Shown one piece after another: positions 33,853 to 42,990 of a stretch of DNA of 64,000 nt. This stretch comes from Nocardioides sambongensis. GTDB taxonomy: Bacteria; Actinomycetota; Actinomycetes; Propionibacteriales; Nocardioidaceae. The stretch spans positions 372,001-436,000 of the forward strand of contig NZ_CP041091.1 of the NCBI RefSeq assembly GCF_006494815.1. Reading direction: 5' to 3'. Below the pieces are notes generated by a model. The model was not told where the DNA came from. It was given only the letters and a program-made list of their open reading frames with translations, and ran no database searches. Position 1 is the stretch's first letter. Each line of letters starts with the position of its first letter. The translations under genes and the position numbers were made by a program.

Positions 33853-35972
33853 GCGCCACGACCTCCCGCCGCAGCCGGATGCGCCTGATCGTCCTCCAGG
33901 CGCTCGTCTTCTCGCTGCTCGCCACCCTCGGCGCCCGGCTGTACTTCCTGCAGGTGATCTCCGGGGAGGACTACCAGGGGCAGGCGGCCTCCCAGTCGAT
34001 CCGCGACGTGGTGGTGCAGCCGCAGCGCGGGCTGGTGGTCGACTCCCAGGGCCGACCCCTGGTCACCAACCGCCTGGTCTGGGTGGTCTCCATCGACACC
34101 ACGCTGCTCGGCCGGTTCGACGACGGGCAGCGGCGCAAGCTGCTGCGTCGTACCGCCGACGTGCTGGACCTGGAGCCCGCCGCGATCGAGCGCAAGCTGG
34201 CGCTGTGCGGCACCGACGGCGCGGTGCCGGGCACGTGCTGGAACGGCTCGCCCTACCAGCCGGTGCCGGTCGCCGAGAACGTCACCGAGCAGCAGGCGCT
34301 GCGCATCTCCGAGCAGCCCGAGGACTTTCCCGGGGTCCTCGTGGAGCAGCAGAGCGTGCGGGAGTATCCGTCGCCGTTCGGGATCAACGCCGCCCACCTG
34401 CTCGGCTACCTGAGCCCGATCACCTCCGACGAGCTGGAGGCGGCCGAGGACGCCGAGGACAGCTCGGTCAACGGCGCCTCGGTGGTCGGACGGGCCGGGG
34501 TCGAGAAGACCTACGACGCGTGGCTGCGGGGCCAGCCCGGCTACCAGCGGGTCGCGGTCAACTCCAAGGGACAGGTCCTCGGCGACGTCGACGCGACCGC
34601 CGCGCAGCCGGGGGACACGCTGGTGACCTCGATCGACGCGAAGGTCCAGGCCGTGGTGGAGAAGCAGCTGAACACGATGATCACCACCGCGCGCGGCACC
34701 TTCGACGAGGTCACCGGCCGCAACTACGAGGCCGACTCCGGCGCCGCCGTGGTGATGGAGGCGGACACCGGCAGGATCGTCGCGATGGCGAGCCAGCCGA
34801 CGTACGACCCCCAGGTGTGGGTCGGCGGCATCTCGTCGAAGAAGCTCAAGGAGCTCTACTCCGAGGCCGCCGGGACCCCGCTGCTGGCCCGCGCGTTCCA
34901 GGGCCAGTTCGCGCCCGGCTCGACCTGGAAGCCGTTCATGACCGCCGGCGCGCTGACCAACGGCTACTCCACCAGCACCGTGCTCGGGTGCCCCTCGGCG
35001 ATCCGGATCGGCAACCGCGACTTCCACAACCACGAGTCCGGCGCCTACGGCTCGGTCACCTTCGCCCGGGCGCTGGAGGTCTCCTGCAACACCTTCTTCT
35101 ACCAGGTCGGCACCGGCTACTGGCGTGAGTACGGCTCGGACCCCGCGGACGTGAAGGCGAAGGACCCGCTGGTGGAGGAGGCGAAGGTGTTCGGCTTCGG
35201 CTCCCGCACCGGCGTCGACCTGCCCGGCGAGGCCTCCGGCCGGATCGCGGACCGCGCCTGGAAGCGCGACTACTACCGGTCCATGAAGGACTACTACTGC
35301 GGGATCTCGGACAAGCCGCAGGACACCGAGACGAGCGACTTCGTCTACAAGTTCGCCTACGAGTTCTGCGTCGAGGGCTACAAGTACCGCGAGGCCGATG
35401 CCGCGAACTTCGCCATCGGACAGGGCGACACCATCGTCACCCCGCTGCAGCTGGCCCGCGCCTACGGTGCGCTGGCCAACGGCGGCACCCTCTGGGAGCC
35501 CCGGGTCGGCAAGGCGATCGTCTCCCCGAAGGGTGAGGTGATCAAGCGGATCAAGCCGAGCAAGGGCGGCGACGTCGACCTGCCGGCCTCCGTGCTCGGC
35601 TACATCGACGAGGCACTGAAGGGTGTCAGCCGCACCGGCACCATGGCCTGGAAGCTCGGCGGGTTCCCGCTCGACGACGTGCAGATCCGCGCCAAAACTG
35701 GTTCGGCGGAGGTCTACGGCAAGCAGTCGACCGGCTGGGTGGCCTCCTACACCGACGACTACGTCGTGGTGATGATGATCAGCCAGGGCGGCACCGGCTC
35801 CGGCTCCACCGGCGACGGCGTCCGTGCCATCTGGGAGGCGCTGTACGGCGTCGAGGGCGACCGGGTCGACCCGGCGAGCAGCGCGATCCCCGGCACCACC
35901 CAGCCCGACGCGCTGCCGGAGTTCGGCCGCGACGGCTCCATCCTGCCGCCCGCCCGCGAGGACCAGCGATGA
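33849..35972 (+). CDS. mrdA: Penicillin-binding protein 2 (elongation transpeptidase)
   Basis: 707-residue class B penicillin-binding protein, the RodA partner. One membrane anchor (about 12-32) is followed by the pedestal domain and then the transpeptidase domain. Catalytic motifs are STWK near residue 358, SCN near 412 and KTGS near 616. It is longer than E. coli PBP2 because of an insertion before the third motif (about 455-520) containing two cysteines, in YYCG and EFCVEG, which may form a disulfide. GTG 33849 overlaps the mreD stop. Confidence 0.95.
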   Translation: MSATTSRRSRMRLIVLQALVFSLLATLGARLYFLQVISGEDYQGQAASQSIRDVVVQPQRGLVVDSQGRPLVTNRLVWVVSIDTTLLGRFDDGQRRKLLRRTADVLDLEPAAIERKLALCGTDGAVPGTCWNGSPYQPVPVAENVTEQQALRISEQPEDFPGVLVEQQSVREYPSPFGINAAHLLGYLSPITSDELEAAEDAEDSSVNGASVVGRAGVEKTYDAWLRGQPGYQRVAVNSKGQVLGDVDATAAQPGDTLVTSIDAKVQAVVEKQLNTMITTARGTFDEVTGRNYEADSGAAVVMEADTGRIVAMASQPTYDPQVWVGGISSKKLKELYSEAAGTPLLARAFQGQFAPGSTWKPFMTAGALTNGYSTSTVLGCPSAIRIGNRDFHNHESGAYGSVTFARALEVSCNTFFYQVGTGYWREYGSDPADVKAKDPLVEEAKVFGFGSRTGVDLPGEASGRIADRAWKRDYYRSMKDYYCGISDKPQDTETSDFVYKFAYEFCVEGYKYREADAANFAIGQGDTIVTPLQLARAYGALANGGTLWEPRVGKAIVSPKGEVIKRIKPSKGGDVDLPASVLGYIDEALKGVSRTGTMAWKLGGFPLDDVQIRAKTGSAEVYGKQSTGWVASYTDDYVVVMMISQGGTGSGSTGDGVRAIWEALYGVEGDRVDPASSAIPGTTQPDALPEFGRDGSILPPAREDQR

Positions 35973-37174
35973 CCCAGCCACGCCGCAGCACCGTCTCCCG
36001 TCGCACCGTCGACCTGCGCCGCTGGGCCGACCTGGACTGGATCCTGCTCGGCGCCGTGATCGCCCTCGGCGTGATGAGCTGCCTGCTGGTGTGGTCGGCC
36101 ACGGTCAACCGGGACGACCTGACCGGCGGGGACGAGCGTGCGTTCCTGGCCAAGCAGGTGGTCAACCTGGGCATCGGTCTGGTGCTGATGGTGATGGTGG
36201 CCGCCACCGACCACCGGTGGGTGCGGATCCTCGCCCCGGTGGCCTACCTGCTCGCCGTGGTCGGGCTGGTCCTGGTCCTGGTGATGGGCAGCACCGTCAA
36301 CGGGTCGCGCTCCTGGCTGATGCTCGGCGGACTCTCGCTGCAGCCCTCCGAGCTGGCCAAGCTGGCGGTGGTGGTCGGGATGGCGCTGGTCGTCGCGGAG
36401 CGTCACGAGGGTCGCTGGCGGGAGCGGGTGGGCACCACGGACGTGGTCCTGATGCTGGCCGTCGCCGGCCTGCCCGCCGTACTGATCCTGGCGCAGCCCG
36501 ACCTCGGGACGATGCTGGTGCTGACCGCCACCGTCTTCGGCGTGATCGCGGCGTCGGGCGCTCACCGCCGTTGGCTGGTGGGCCTGGGCCTCGGCGGCGT
36601 CGCCGTCGCCGCGGGAGCCGTGCTCAGCGGGTTCCTCGCCGACTACCAAATCGACCGGTTCCTCGCCTTCACCGACCCCGAGCTCGACCCGCGCGGCGCC
36701 GGCTACAACGTCGAGCAGGCCCGGATCGCGGTCGGCAACGGCGGGCTCTTCGGGCAGGGCCTCTTCGACGGCTCCCAGACCCGCGCGGGCTTCGTCCCCG
36801 AGCAGCACACCGACTTCGTCTTCACCGTCGCCGGGGAGGAGCTCGGCCTGGCGGGCGCCCTGCTGATCGTGGTGCTGCTCGGCATCGTGCTCTGGCGGGC
36901 GCTGCACATCGCGGGCCAGAGCGACGACGTGTTCGGCCGGATCGCCGCCGCCGGCATCGCCTGCTGGTTCGGTTTCCAGGCCTTCCAGAACATCGGGATG
37001 TGCCTCGGGATCATGCCGGTCACCGGGGTGCCGCTGCCGTTCGTCTCCTACGGCGGGTCGTCGATGTTCGCGGGCATGCTCGCGATCGGCCTGCTGCAGA
37101 ACATCCACCTGCGCACCCTCGCCTCGCCGGCCGCGCGCCTGCAGCCCACCAAGCGGGTCCTGGTCCACCGCTGA
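35969..37174 (+). CDS. rodA: SEDS peptidoglycan polymerase RodA
   Basis: 401-residue SEDS glycosyltransferase with about ten membrane segments. MGSTVNGSRSWLMLGG and LQPSELAKLAVVV mark the early conserved region, and LILAQPDLGTMLVL contains the conserved acidic loop. VGNGGLFGQGLFDGSQTRAGF and PLPFVSYGGSSM complete the signature. ATG 35969 overlaps the mrdA stop (ATGA). Last gene of the mre operon. Confidence 0.95.
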   Translation: MTQPRRSTVSRRTVDLRRWADLDWILLGAVIALGVMSCLLVWSATVNRDDLTGGDERAFLAKQVVNLGIGLVLMVMVAATDHRWVRILAPVAYLLAVVGLVLVLVMGSTVNGSRSWLMLGGLSLQPSELAKLAVVVGMALVVAERHEGRWRERVGTTDVVLMLAVAGLPAVLILAQPDLGTMLVLTATVFGVIAASGAHRRWLVGLGLGGVAVAAGAVLSGFLADYQIDRFLAFTDPELDPRGAGYNVEQARIAVGNGGLFGQGLFDGSQTRAGFVPEQHTDFVFTVAGEELGLAGALLIVVLLGIVLWRALHIAGQSDDVFGRIAAAGIACWFGFQAFQNIGMCLGIMPVTGVPLPFVSYGGSSMFAGMLAIGLLQNIHLRTLASPAARLQPTKRVLVHR

Positions 37175-37205
37175 CCCGCATCCGATCGTGCCCACCGGCG
37201 TCCGG

Positions 37206-37211
37206 CACAAT
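37206..37211 (+). promoter_or_regulatory. -10 box CACAAT, leaderless
   Basis: CACAAT, 6 bases before GTG 37218; no Shine-Dalgarno. Confidence 0.4.
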
Positions 37212-37217
37212 GTCCGC

Positions 37218-37832
37218 GTGCCGAGCCTGGACCCGTGGCGGGACGCCGACCGTGCGAACCCGCACGGCTCGGGGCTGACCCTGCGCCGCGAGCCGCGCGA
37301 CGCCGCCCCCGTGGCGGCGGCCCTGGCCACCGCCGAGACGCTGACCGCGCTGCTCCTCGCGCACGGTGCCGCGGGCGGCACACTGCCCGACGCCGGCTCG
37401 CTGATCGTCCTCGCCGCGCTCGTGTACGGCGCCGGCCTGGTCGTGCTCGGCCGCAGCCTGCCGATCCGGTACGCCGCCCCCGGCCTGGTCCTGGTGCAGG
37501 TCGTGCTGCACGGGTGGCTGAACGCGATGGCTCCGGCGGCCGAGCACGCGGCCCACACGGCCCACGTGGTCGGTCCGGCGGGAGCCGCCCCGTTGGGGCT
37601 GAGTTGGCCGATGCTGCTCGCCCACGCCGTCGCCGGCGCCTGCGCCGCGCTCAGCTGGGGCCTGCGCCGCAGGGCGGTGGCCGTCCTGGTGAGCTGGACG
37701 GATCCGGCGGTGGCCGGCCCGCACCCGGCCCCGCGTCTCCGGGCGCCGCGGACGACCCGCCTCGCGCCGGCGCTGCGGCACGTCGCCGTCGCCCCGACCC
37801 GCGGGCCGCCGGTGGTGCCGCTGCCGGCCTGA
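37218..37832 (+). CDS. Small multispanning membrane protein next to copper genes
   Basis: 204 residues, no family recognised. A charged N-terminus of about 32 residues is followed by four hydrophobic segments and a basic, Pro-rich tail. A His-rich loop (AEHAAHTAHV) sits between membrane segments, fitting metal handling. Proteins like this often lie beside YcnI and CopC/CopD genes, which follow here after 112 bases. The GTG at 37218 has a leaderless-type -10 box. Confidence 0.65.
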   Translation: MPSLDPWRDADRANPHGSGLTLRREPRDAAPVAAALATAETLTALLLAHGAAGGTLPDAGSLIVLAALVYGAGLVVLGRSLPIRYAAPGLVLVQVVLHGWLNAMAPAAEHAAHTAHVVGPAGAAPLGLSWPMLLAHAVAGACAALSWGLRRRAVAVLVSWTDPAVAGPHPAPRLRAPRTTRLAPALRHVAVAPTRGPPVVPLPA

Positions 37833-37944
37833 GCGCTCCCGGACGAGGGAGCGGTGGCCGGTGGCGTCCTGCCCGCTCACCACCCCCCGGCCTGGAACCG
37901 CCAGGCCGACGTCCACGGACCCAGAGGTCCGGAGAGGCTCCACC

Positions 37945-38673
37945 ATGACCCTTCGTCGTACCCTCCTGCCGCTCGGCGCCACCGGCGCCGCGACCGCCAT
38001 CCTCGCCCTCGGCGTCACCCCGATCGCCTCGGCGCACGTCGGTGTCACCCCGGACGACACCGCCGCGGGCGCCTACACCGTGCTGACCTTCAGCGTGCCG
38101 CACGGCTGCGACGGTTCGCCGACCACGAAGGTCGCGATCCAGATGCCGGAGGAGATCCCGTCGGTGACCCCGACCCGCAACCCCTTCTACTCGGTGGAGA
38201 AGGTGATGGAGACCCTCGACGAGCCGATCACCGACGCCCACGGCAACGAGATCACCGAGCGGGTCTCCCAGGTCGTCTACACCGCGCAGACGCCGCTGCC
38301 CGACGGCGAGCGCGACACGCTCGAGCTCTCCGTCCAGCTCCCCGACGCCGCCGGGGAGACCCTCGCGTTCCCGGTGATCCAGTCCTGCACCAAGGGCGAG
38401 ACCGCCTGGACCGAGGTCGCCGAGGACGGCGGCTCGGAGGAGGAACTCGAGCACCCGGCGCCGACGGTCAGCGTCACCGAGGCGACCGAGGACGGCCACG
38501 GCCACGGCACCGCCGAGGAGGCCAGCACCGAGACCGAGAGCGACACCGACGCGGATGCCGCCGAGGACGGCGACTCCGACGGCAACGGCCTGGCGATCGC
38601 CGGCCTGGTGGCCGGTGTCCTGGGCATCGTGGTCGGCGGCGTCGCGCTGGCCCGCAGCGGCTCGAAGGGCTGA
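37945..38673 (+). CDS. ycnI: YcnI-domain copper-binding protein
   Basis: 242 residues. A signal peptide ends in SAHVGVTPD, so the mature protein probably starts with His, the metal ligand of the YcnI mono-histidine brace. The domain (about 31-165) contains GAYTVLTFSVPHGCDGSPTTKV and an ETAWTEV tryptophan. An acidic, His-containing linker leads to a C-terminal membrane helix (about 218-236) and a basic end, so it is anchored outside the cell. GGAGAGG lies 7 bases before ATG 37945. Nine bases separate it from the CopC/CopD fusion. Confidence 0.9.
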   Translation: MTLRRTLLPLGATGAATAILALGVTPIASAHVGVTPDDTAAGAYTVLTFSVPHGCDGSPTTKVAIQMPEEIPSVTPTRNPFYSVEKVMETLDEPITDAHGNEITERVSQVVYTAQTPLPDGERDTLELSVQLPDAAGETLAFPVIQSCTKGETAWTEVAEDGGSEEELEHPAPTVSVTEATEDGHGHGTAEEASTETESDTDADAAEDGDSDGNGLAIAGLVAGVLGIVVGGVALARSGSKG

Positions 38674-38681
38674 CCCACCCG

Positions 38682-40343
38682 GTGCGTACGCCGGTGCCGG
38701 CGCTCGGGCGGTTCGCCCTGGTCGCGCTGATCGCCCTGCTCGGGGTGATCGGCGCGGCCGCGCCGGCGTCGGCGCACGCCAGCCTGGTCTCCTCCGACCC
38801 GGCCGAGGGGGCGGTGCTCGAGGAGGCGCCGGCGGAGGTCCGGTTCACCTTCGACGAGCCGGTGTCGCTGGTGCCCGACGGGATCGCGGTCTTCGACGCA
38901 GCGGGGGAGGACGTCGACGTCGACGAAGCATCGGCGCGGGACACCGAGCTCCTGGTCGACCTGCCCGACGGCCTCGACGACGGCACCTACGTGGTGGCCT
39001 GGCGGATCGTCTCGGCCGACGGCCATCCGGTCGCCGGCTCCCTCACCTTCCACATCGGTGCGCCCAGCCCGAACGTGGTCCCGCCCCAGCTCGGCGACGG
39101 TGACGACGATCCGTGGACCGCGGCGGTGCGCGCCGTGGTCACGGCCGTCAACTACCTCGCCCTCTTCGTCGCCGGCGGCCTGATGCTCCTCGTGGGCAGG
39201 GCGGCCGCCGACGTCCGGCTCCGACCGGAGGTGCGGCGACGCCTGGCCGGCCTGCTCCGCACTTGCGCGGCGGTCGCCGTGCTGACCGCGCTGCTCCTGG
39301 TGCCGCTGGCCGGTGCCTACCAGCTCGGCCTCGGCCCGGACGGCCTGGTGGACTCGGGCATCTGGGACGTCGCGCTGATCCGCGAGGACCTGGTGGTGCT
39401 CGCCCTGCAGGCGGTCGGGTTGGGTGCACTGGCACTCGCCGCGCAGCGGGTGACCGCGGGCCGGCCCCCGCTCGCGGTGGAGCTGCTCACCGCGGCCGCC
39501 GTGGTCTCCCCGGCGCTGGTCGGCCACACCCGCGCCTACGAGCCGATCACCCTGCTGGTGCTCACCGACGCCCTGCACCTGCTCGCCGGCGCCACCTGGC
39601 TCGGCGGACTGGTCGGCCTGACCCTGGTGCTCGGGTCGATGCGCGGACGGGCCCGGGACGCGGGCGTCGTACTGGCCCGGTTCTCGGTGGTGGCCGCCGG
39701 GCTGCTGCTGGTCCTCGCGGTCACGGGCACCCTGCTCGGCTGGCGGATCCTGGGCTCGTGGTCGGCGCTGGTCGAGACCACCTACGGTCGTCTGCTGCTG
39801 GTCAAGCTGGCCATCGCCTGCCTGGTCGCGCTGGTCGCGGCCTGGAACCGGTTCCGGCTGCTGCCGGCGGTCTCGGTGATCGGCCACGACCAGCAACGCC
39901 ACGCCGTCGGTCGGGTACGACGTGCGGTCGGCGCCGAGGCCCTCCTCCTGGTCGGCGTGCTCGGTGTCACCGGCTTCCTGGTCGAGAAGTCCCCGAGCGG
40001 GGAGTCCGAGGCGCCGTCGGCGGCCAGCACCGGAGTCGCCACCGGCGCGGCCGACGACTACCGCGTGCTCGCCGTGCTCGACGACGCCGACGGCTGGCAG
40101 CGACGGCTGAGCATCCAGATCCAGGACCAGACCGGCGAGCCGGTCGACCTCTACGGGGCGCCGACGGTCGCGGTCTCCTCCGGCGACCTGGAGCTGGGTG
40201 AGATCCCGGTGGTGCCGGACGGCGCGGGCACCTACGTCGCCGACCTGGTCTTCCCGCGGGAAGGCACCTGGGAGGTGCGGGTCAGCGTCCGCATCGACGA
40301 GTTCACCAACCCGGTCACCACGCTCGACGTCGAGGTCGACTGA
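38682..40343 (+). CDS. CopC-CopD fusion, copper resistance/import protein
   Basis: 553 residues. The signal peptide ends at ASAHASLVSSDPAEGA, leaving an N-terminal His for copper. The CopC domain (about 33-130) contains DGHPVAGSLTFHIG with the second histidine. The CopD region (about 145-440) has eight membrane segments with VGHTRAYEP and DALHLLAGATWLGGL. A C-terminal Ig-like domain (about 460-553, YRVLAVLDDADGWQRRLSIQ) resembles FixH/YtkA-type modules. GTG 38682 is close behind ycnI, so they form an operon for copper at the membrane. Confidence 0.9.
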   Translation: MRTPVPALGRFALVALIALLGVIGAAAPASAHASLVSSDPAEGAVLEEAPAEVRFTFDEPVSLVPDGIAVFDAAGEDVDVDEASARDTELLVDLPDGLDDGTYVVAWRIVSADGHPVAGSLTFHIGAPSPNVVPPQLGDGDDDPWTAAVRAVVTAVNYLALFVAGGLMLLVGRAAADVRLRPEVRRRLAGLLRTCAAVAVLTALLLVPLAGAYQLGLGPDGLVDSGIWDVALIREDLVVLALQAVGLGALALAAQRVTAGRPPLAVELLTAAAVVSPALVGHTRAYEPITLLVLTDALHLLAGATWLGGLVGLTLVLGSMRGRARDAGVVLARFSVVAAGLLLVLAVTGTLLGWRILGSWSALVETTYGRLLLVKLAIACLVALVAAWNRFRLLPAVSVIGHDQQRHAVGRVRRAVGAEALLLVGVLGVTGFLVEKSPSGESEAPSAASTGVATGAADDYRVLAVLDDADGWQRRLSIQIQDQTGEPVDLYGAPTVAVSSGDLELGEIPVVPDGAGTYVADLVFPREGTWEVRVSVRIDEFTNPVTTLDVEVD

Positions 40344-40359
40344 CGACGCCTTCCGGCCG

Positions 40360-40380
40360 GACGGCCCCGACGGGTCCGTC
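40360..40380. terminator. Hairpin between convergent genes
   Basis: GACGGCCC (40360-40367) pairs with GGG-T-CCGTC (40372-40380) with one bulged T. It lies between the stops of the CopC-CopD gene and the oxidoreductase gene. Confidence 0.5.
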
Positions 40381-40391
40381 GCGGGAGCCCC

Positions 40392-42014
40392 TCAGGCGCC
40401 GGCGGACGCCGCAAAGTCGGACGTCTGCTTCTCCGGGAGTCGGCTCATCGCGTGCTCGGTCATCGCCAGGATCGTCAGGGACGGGTTCACCCCGGGGTTC
40501 GCCGGCACCGCGGACCCGTCGCAGACCAGCATGTTCCGATAGCCGAACACCCGCTGGTCCGCGTCGACGACCCCGGTCTCCGCGGAGGCGCCGATCGGTG
40601 CCCCACCGAGCAGGTGGGCGGTCACCGGGGCACCCATCAGCGCCTCGTAGAGCGAGGACTGCGGATAGCCGTCCATCCGCCTCGCCGCGCTCTCGGCGAC
40701 CGCGTTCGCGATCGGCAGGTGGGTGGAGGGCGGCTCGGCGCCGGGCGCCGACTGGAGCACCCCGCCCCACCTGCTCAGTCCCCGGCGCAGCGTGAAGCGC
40801 ATCGACTGGTCGGTGCTCTGCATCACGGTGAACAGCACCGTGCGGCGCGACCAGCCCCGGATCCGTCGGAGCGAGAGCCACTTGCGGGGCTCGGCGAGCA
40901 TCAGCTTCAGGGTGGTCCGACCGCGGTGCGGGTCCTCCCCGGAGGTGAACGGCGCGAACATCAGCGCCATCAGGTCGCCGCCGTCGCCGTAGGTGTTGTT
41001 GGTGGCGTGGGTCTTCTCGTCGGGGTAGATGCTGGTGGTGATCGCGATGTCGTCGCGGTAGTCGGCGCCGGGGTCGTCCGCGGTCGCCGCGACGATCGCC
41101 TCGGAGTTGGTGCGGACCAGGGTGCCGAGGCGATCGGAGATCCGGGGCAGGGACCCGCGGTCACGACACTGGGCGAGCAGCTCGTTCGTGCCGTACGGCC
41201 CGGCGGCCACGATGATGCCCCGGGCGCGCAGCGTGCGTCGGTTCGACCGCCCCAGCCCGGGTCGCCGGATCTGCAGCTCGTAGCCGTCGCGACCGTCCGC
41301 GGCGCCGAGCGGACGGATGTCGGTGACCTTGGAGTCGGGCTGGATCCGCACCCCGGCACGCTCGGCGAGGTGGAGGTAGTTCTTGGTCAGCGTGTTCTTG
41401 GCGTTGTAGCGGCAGCCGAGCATGCACTCGCCGCAGCGGATGCACCCGGTGCGGGCCGGGCCGTCGCCACCGAAGTAGGGGTCGGGCGCGGTCACGCCCG
41501 GCTCCCCGAAGTAGACCGCGACCGGGGTGCTGCGCGCCTTCTTGTGCAGGTCGAACTCGTCGGCGACGTCGCGCAACATCGCCGGGCTGGGACCGTCGCC
41601 GACGTAGTCGACGACGCCCATCATCCGCTTGGCCTCGGCGTAGTGCGGCTCCAGGGCGCTGCGCCAGTCTGCGAGCTCGGCCCACTGCGGGTGCCGGTAG
41701 AAGTCGTCGTCGTGCGGCTGGTACATGGTGTTGGCGTAGACCAGGCTGCCACCACCCACCCCGGCCCCGGCGGCGACCATCATGTGCTTGAACGGGATCA
41801 GCTGCATGATCCCGCGCAGACCGAGCTCGGGGCGCCAGATCATCGATGGCGCATGCGACATCCGGCCGGCGAAGTCGTCGTCGGCGAAGCGACGGCCCTG
41901 CTCGAGCACGACCACGTCGTACCCCTTCTCGGCCAGCCTGAGCGCGGAGGCGCTGCCGCCGAAGCCCGATCCGATGACGACCCAGTCAGCGTCCATCTCC
42001 CTTGCGTAGTGCAT
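40392..42014 (-). CDS. GMC-family oxidoreductase, ChoD-like
   Basis: 540-residue FAD enzyme. The dinucleotide loop VVIGSGFGGSASALRLAEKG is at the N-terminus, followed by AAGAGVGGGSLVYANTMY and the C-terminal GMC region HLLGGAPIGA and VPANPGVNPSLTILAMTEHA. It resembles the mycobacterial cholesterol-oxidase-like protein ChoD along its length, including GPARTGCIRCGECMLGCRYN, a ferredoxin-style cysteine cluster near residues 190-202. The sterol substrate is unproven. ATG 41996 is an alternative start. It is convergent with the copper operon. Confidence 0.87.
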   Translation of the reverse strand: MHYAREMDADWVVIGSGFGGSASALRLAEKGYDVVVLEQGRRFADDDFAGRMSHAPSMIWRPELGLRGIMQLIPFKHMMVAAGAGVGGGSLVYANTMYQPHDDDFYRHPQWAELADWRSALEPHYAEAKRMMGVVDYVGDGPSPAMLRDVADEFDLHKKARSTPVAVYFGEPGVTAPDPYFGGDGPARTGCIRCGECMLGCRYNAKNTLTKNYLHLAERAGVRIQPDSKVTDIRPLGAADGRDGYELQIRRPGLGRSNRRTLRARGIIVAAGPYGTNELLAQCRDRGSLPRISDRLGTLVRTNSEAIVAATADDPGADYRDDIAITTSIYPDEKTHATNNTYGDGGDLMALMFAPFTSGEDPHRGRTTLKLMLAEPRKWLSLRRIRGWSRRTVLFTVMQSTDQSMRFTLRRGLSRWGGVLQSAPGAEPPSTHLPIANAVAESAARRMDGYPQSSLYEALMGAPVTAHLLGGAPIGASAETGVVDADQRVFGYRNMLVCDGSAVPANPGVNPSLTILAMTEHAMSRLPEKQTSDFAASAGA

Positions 42015-42070
42015 CGGCCGGGGCGGCGCAAGACCCTTCCGGGACAGGGGCGCCGCGGACGGCGCGCAGG

Positions 42071-42990
42071 TCAGGCCGTCCCGCCCACCTCGACCACGAC
42101 CGGGACCGTGTGCAGGAAGCCCTCGACCCTGGTCTGCACGAAGAACCGGTAGGCGCCCGGGGCGGAGAAGGTGGTGTGGAACGTCAGCCGGGTGCCGTCC
42201 TCGACCGTCTCGGGCTCGCCGTAGGGGTGCACGTGGACGAAGCCGCCCTCCCCGGTGCCGCCCGTCCCGGTGCCGCCCGTCACGGTGCCCTCGAGCGGGA
42301 AGCCGGTGAGGTGGGCGGAGGTGCCCAGATAGCTGCCGAGCTGCAGGGGCGCGCCGGACAGGTCGCTGATCAGGATCCGCAGCCGGCCGTCGTCGCCGAC
42401 CTCCGCGCTGCCCTCCACCGTCGCGCGCACCACCCCGTCATCGCCGGTGCCCGGCTCGCCGTCGTCGGCGGGGAAGGTGCGGGGGCGACCGGGCACGGTG
42501 GCGTCCGCGCCGAGCGCGACCGGTCGGCCGGCCTCGGTCGGCACGAACTCGGCCAGCACCCGGTAGTCCCCGGGGGAGCCGAGATCCGCACGGACCCGCC
42601 AGGTCCCCTCGGCGTCCTGGACCGGGTGCAGGTGGCGGAAGACGGCCAGGTCGTCGCGGACGACGTAGAGGTGGAGCAGCTTGGTCTGCTCCTCGGTGTA
42701 GTCGGTCACCGGCTCCCCGGTCCGGTCCAGGATCCGGAAGGAGACCTCGCCGGGGCCGTCTGTTCGAGTCGGCACCTCGACGTCGGTGAGCCGGTAGCCG
42801 CCGGCCGAGGCGGTGCTGCCGTCGCCGATCGGCTCGGAGTGGCCCTCGCCGGGAGCGTGGGTGTGCCCGGCCCCGTCCTCGGGGGCACCAGGACCAGCCG
42901 GTCCGGGTCGGCAGCGGGTTCGTCGTCGGCGCAGCCGGCCAGGGTCAGGCCGAGCAGGACCGCGACGGAGGCGAGCGCGCGAGCGGTCAC
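42071..42990 (-). CDS. His-rich lipoprotein (frameshift)
   Basis: Signal peptide with the lipobox LAGC (cysteine near residue 20), then an acidic linker. The frame breaks in the run of G at 42881-42885 (C on the coding strand). One more base restores LVLVPPEDGAGHTHAPGEGH, and the protein continues to the stop at 42071 for 306 residues. The rest is beta-rich, with VSFRILDRTGEPVTDY, AVFRHLHPV, FVHVHPYGEPE and a C-terminal YRFFVQTRVEGFLHTVPV. Clustered histidines suggest binding of copper or another cation; the Ig-like parts resemble FixH/YtkA modules. It overlaps the antiporter stop by 4 bases, so both belong to one operon. Confidence 0.72.
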
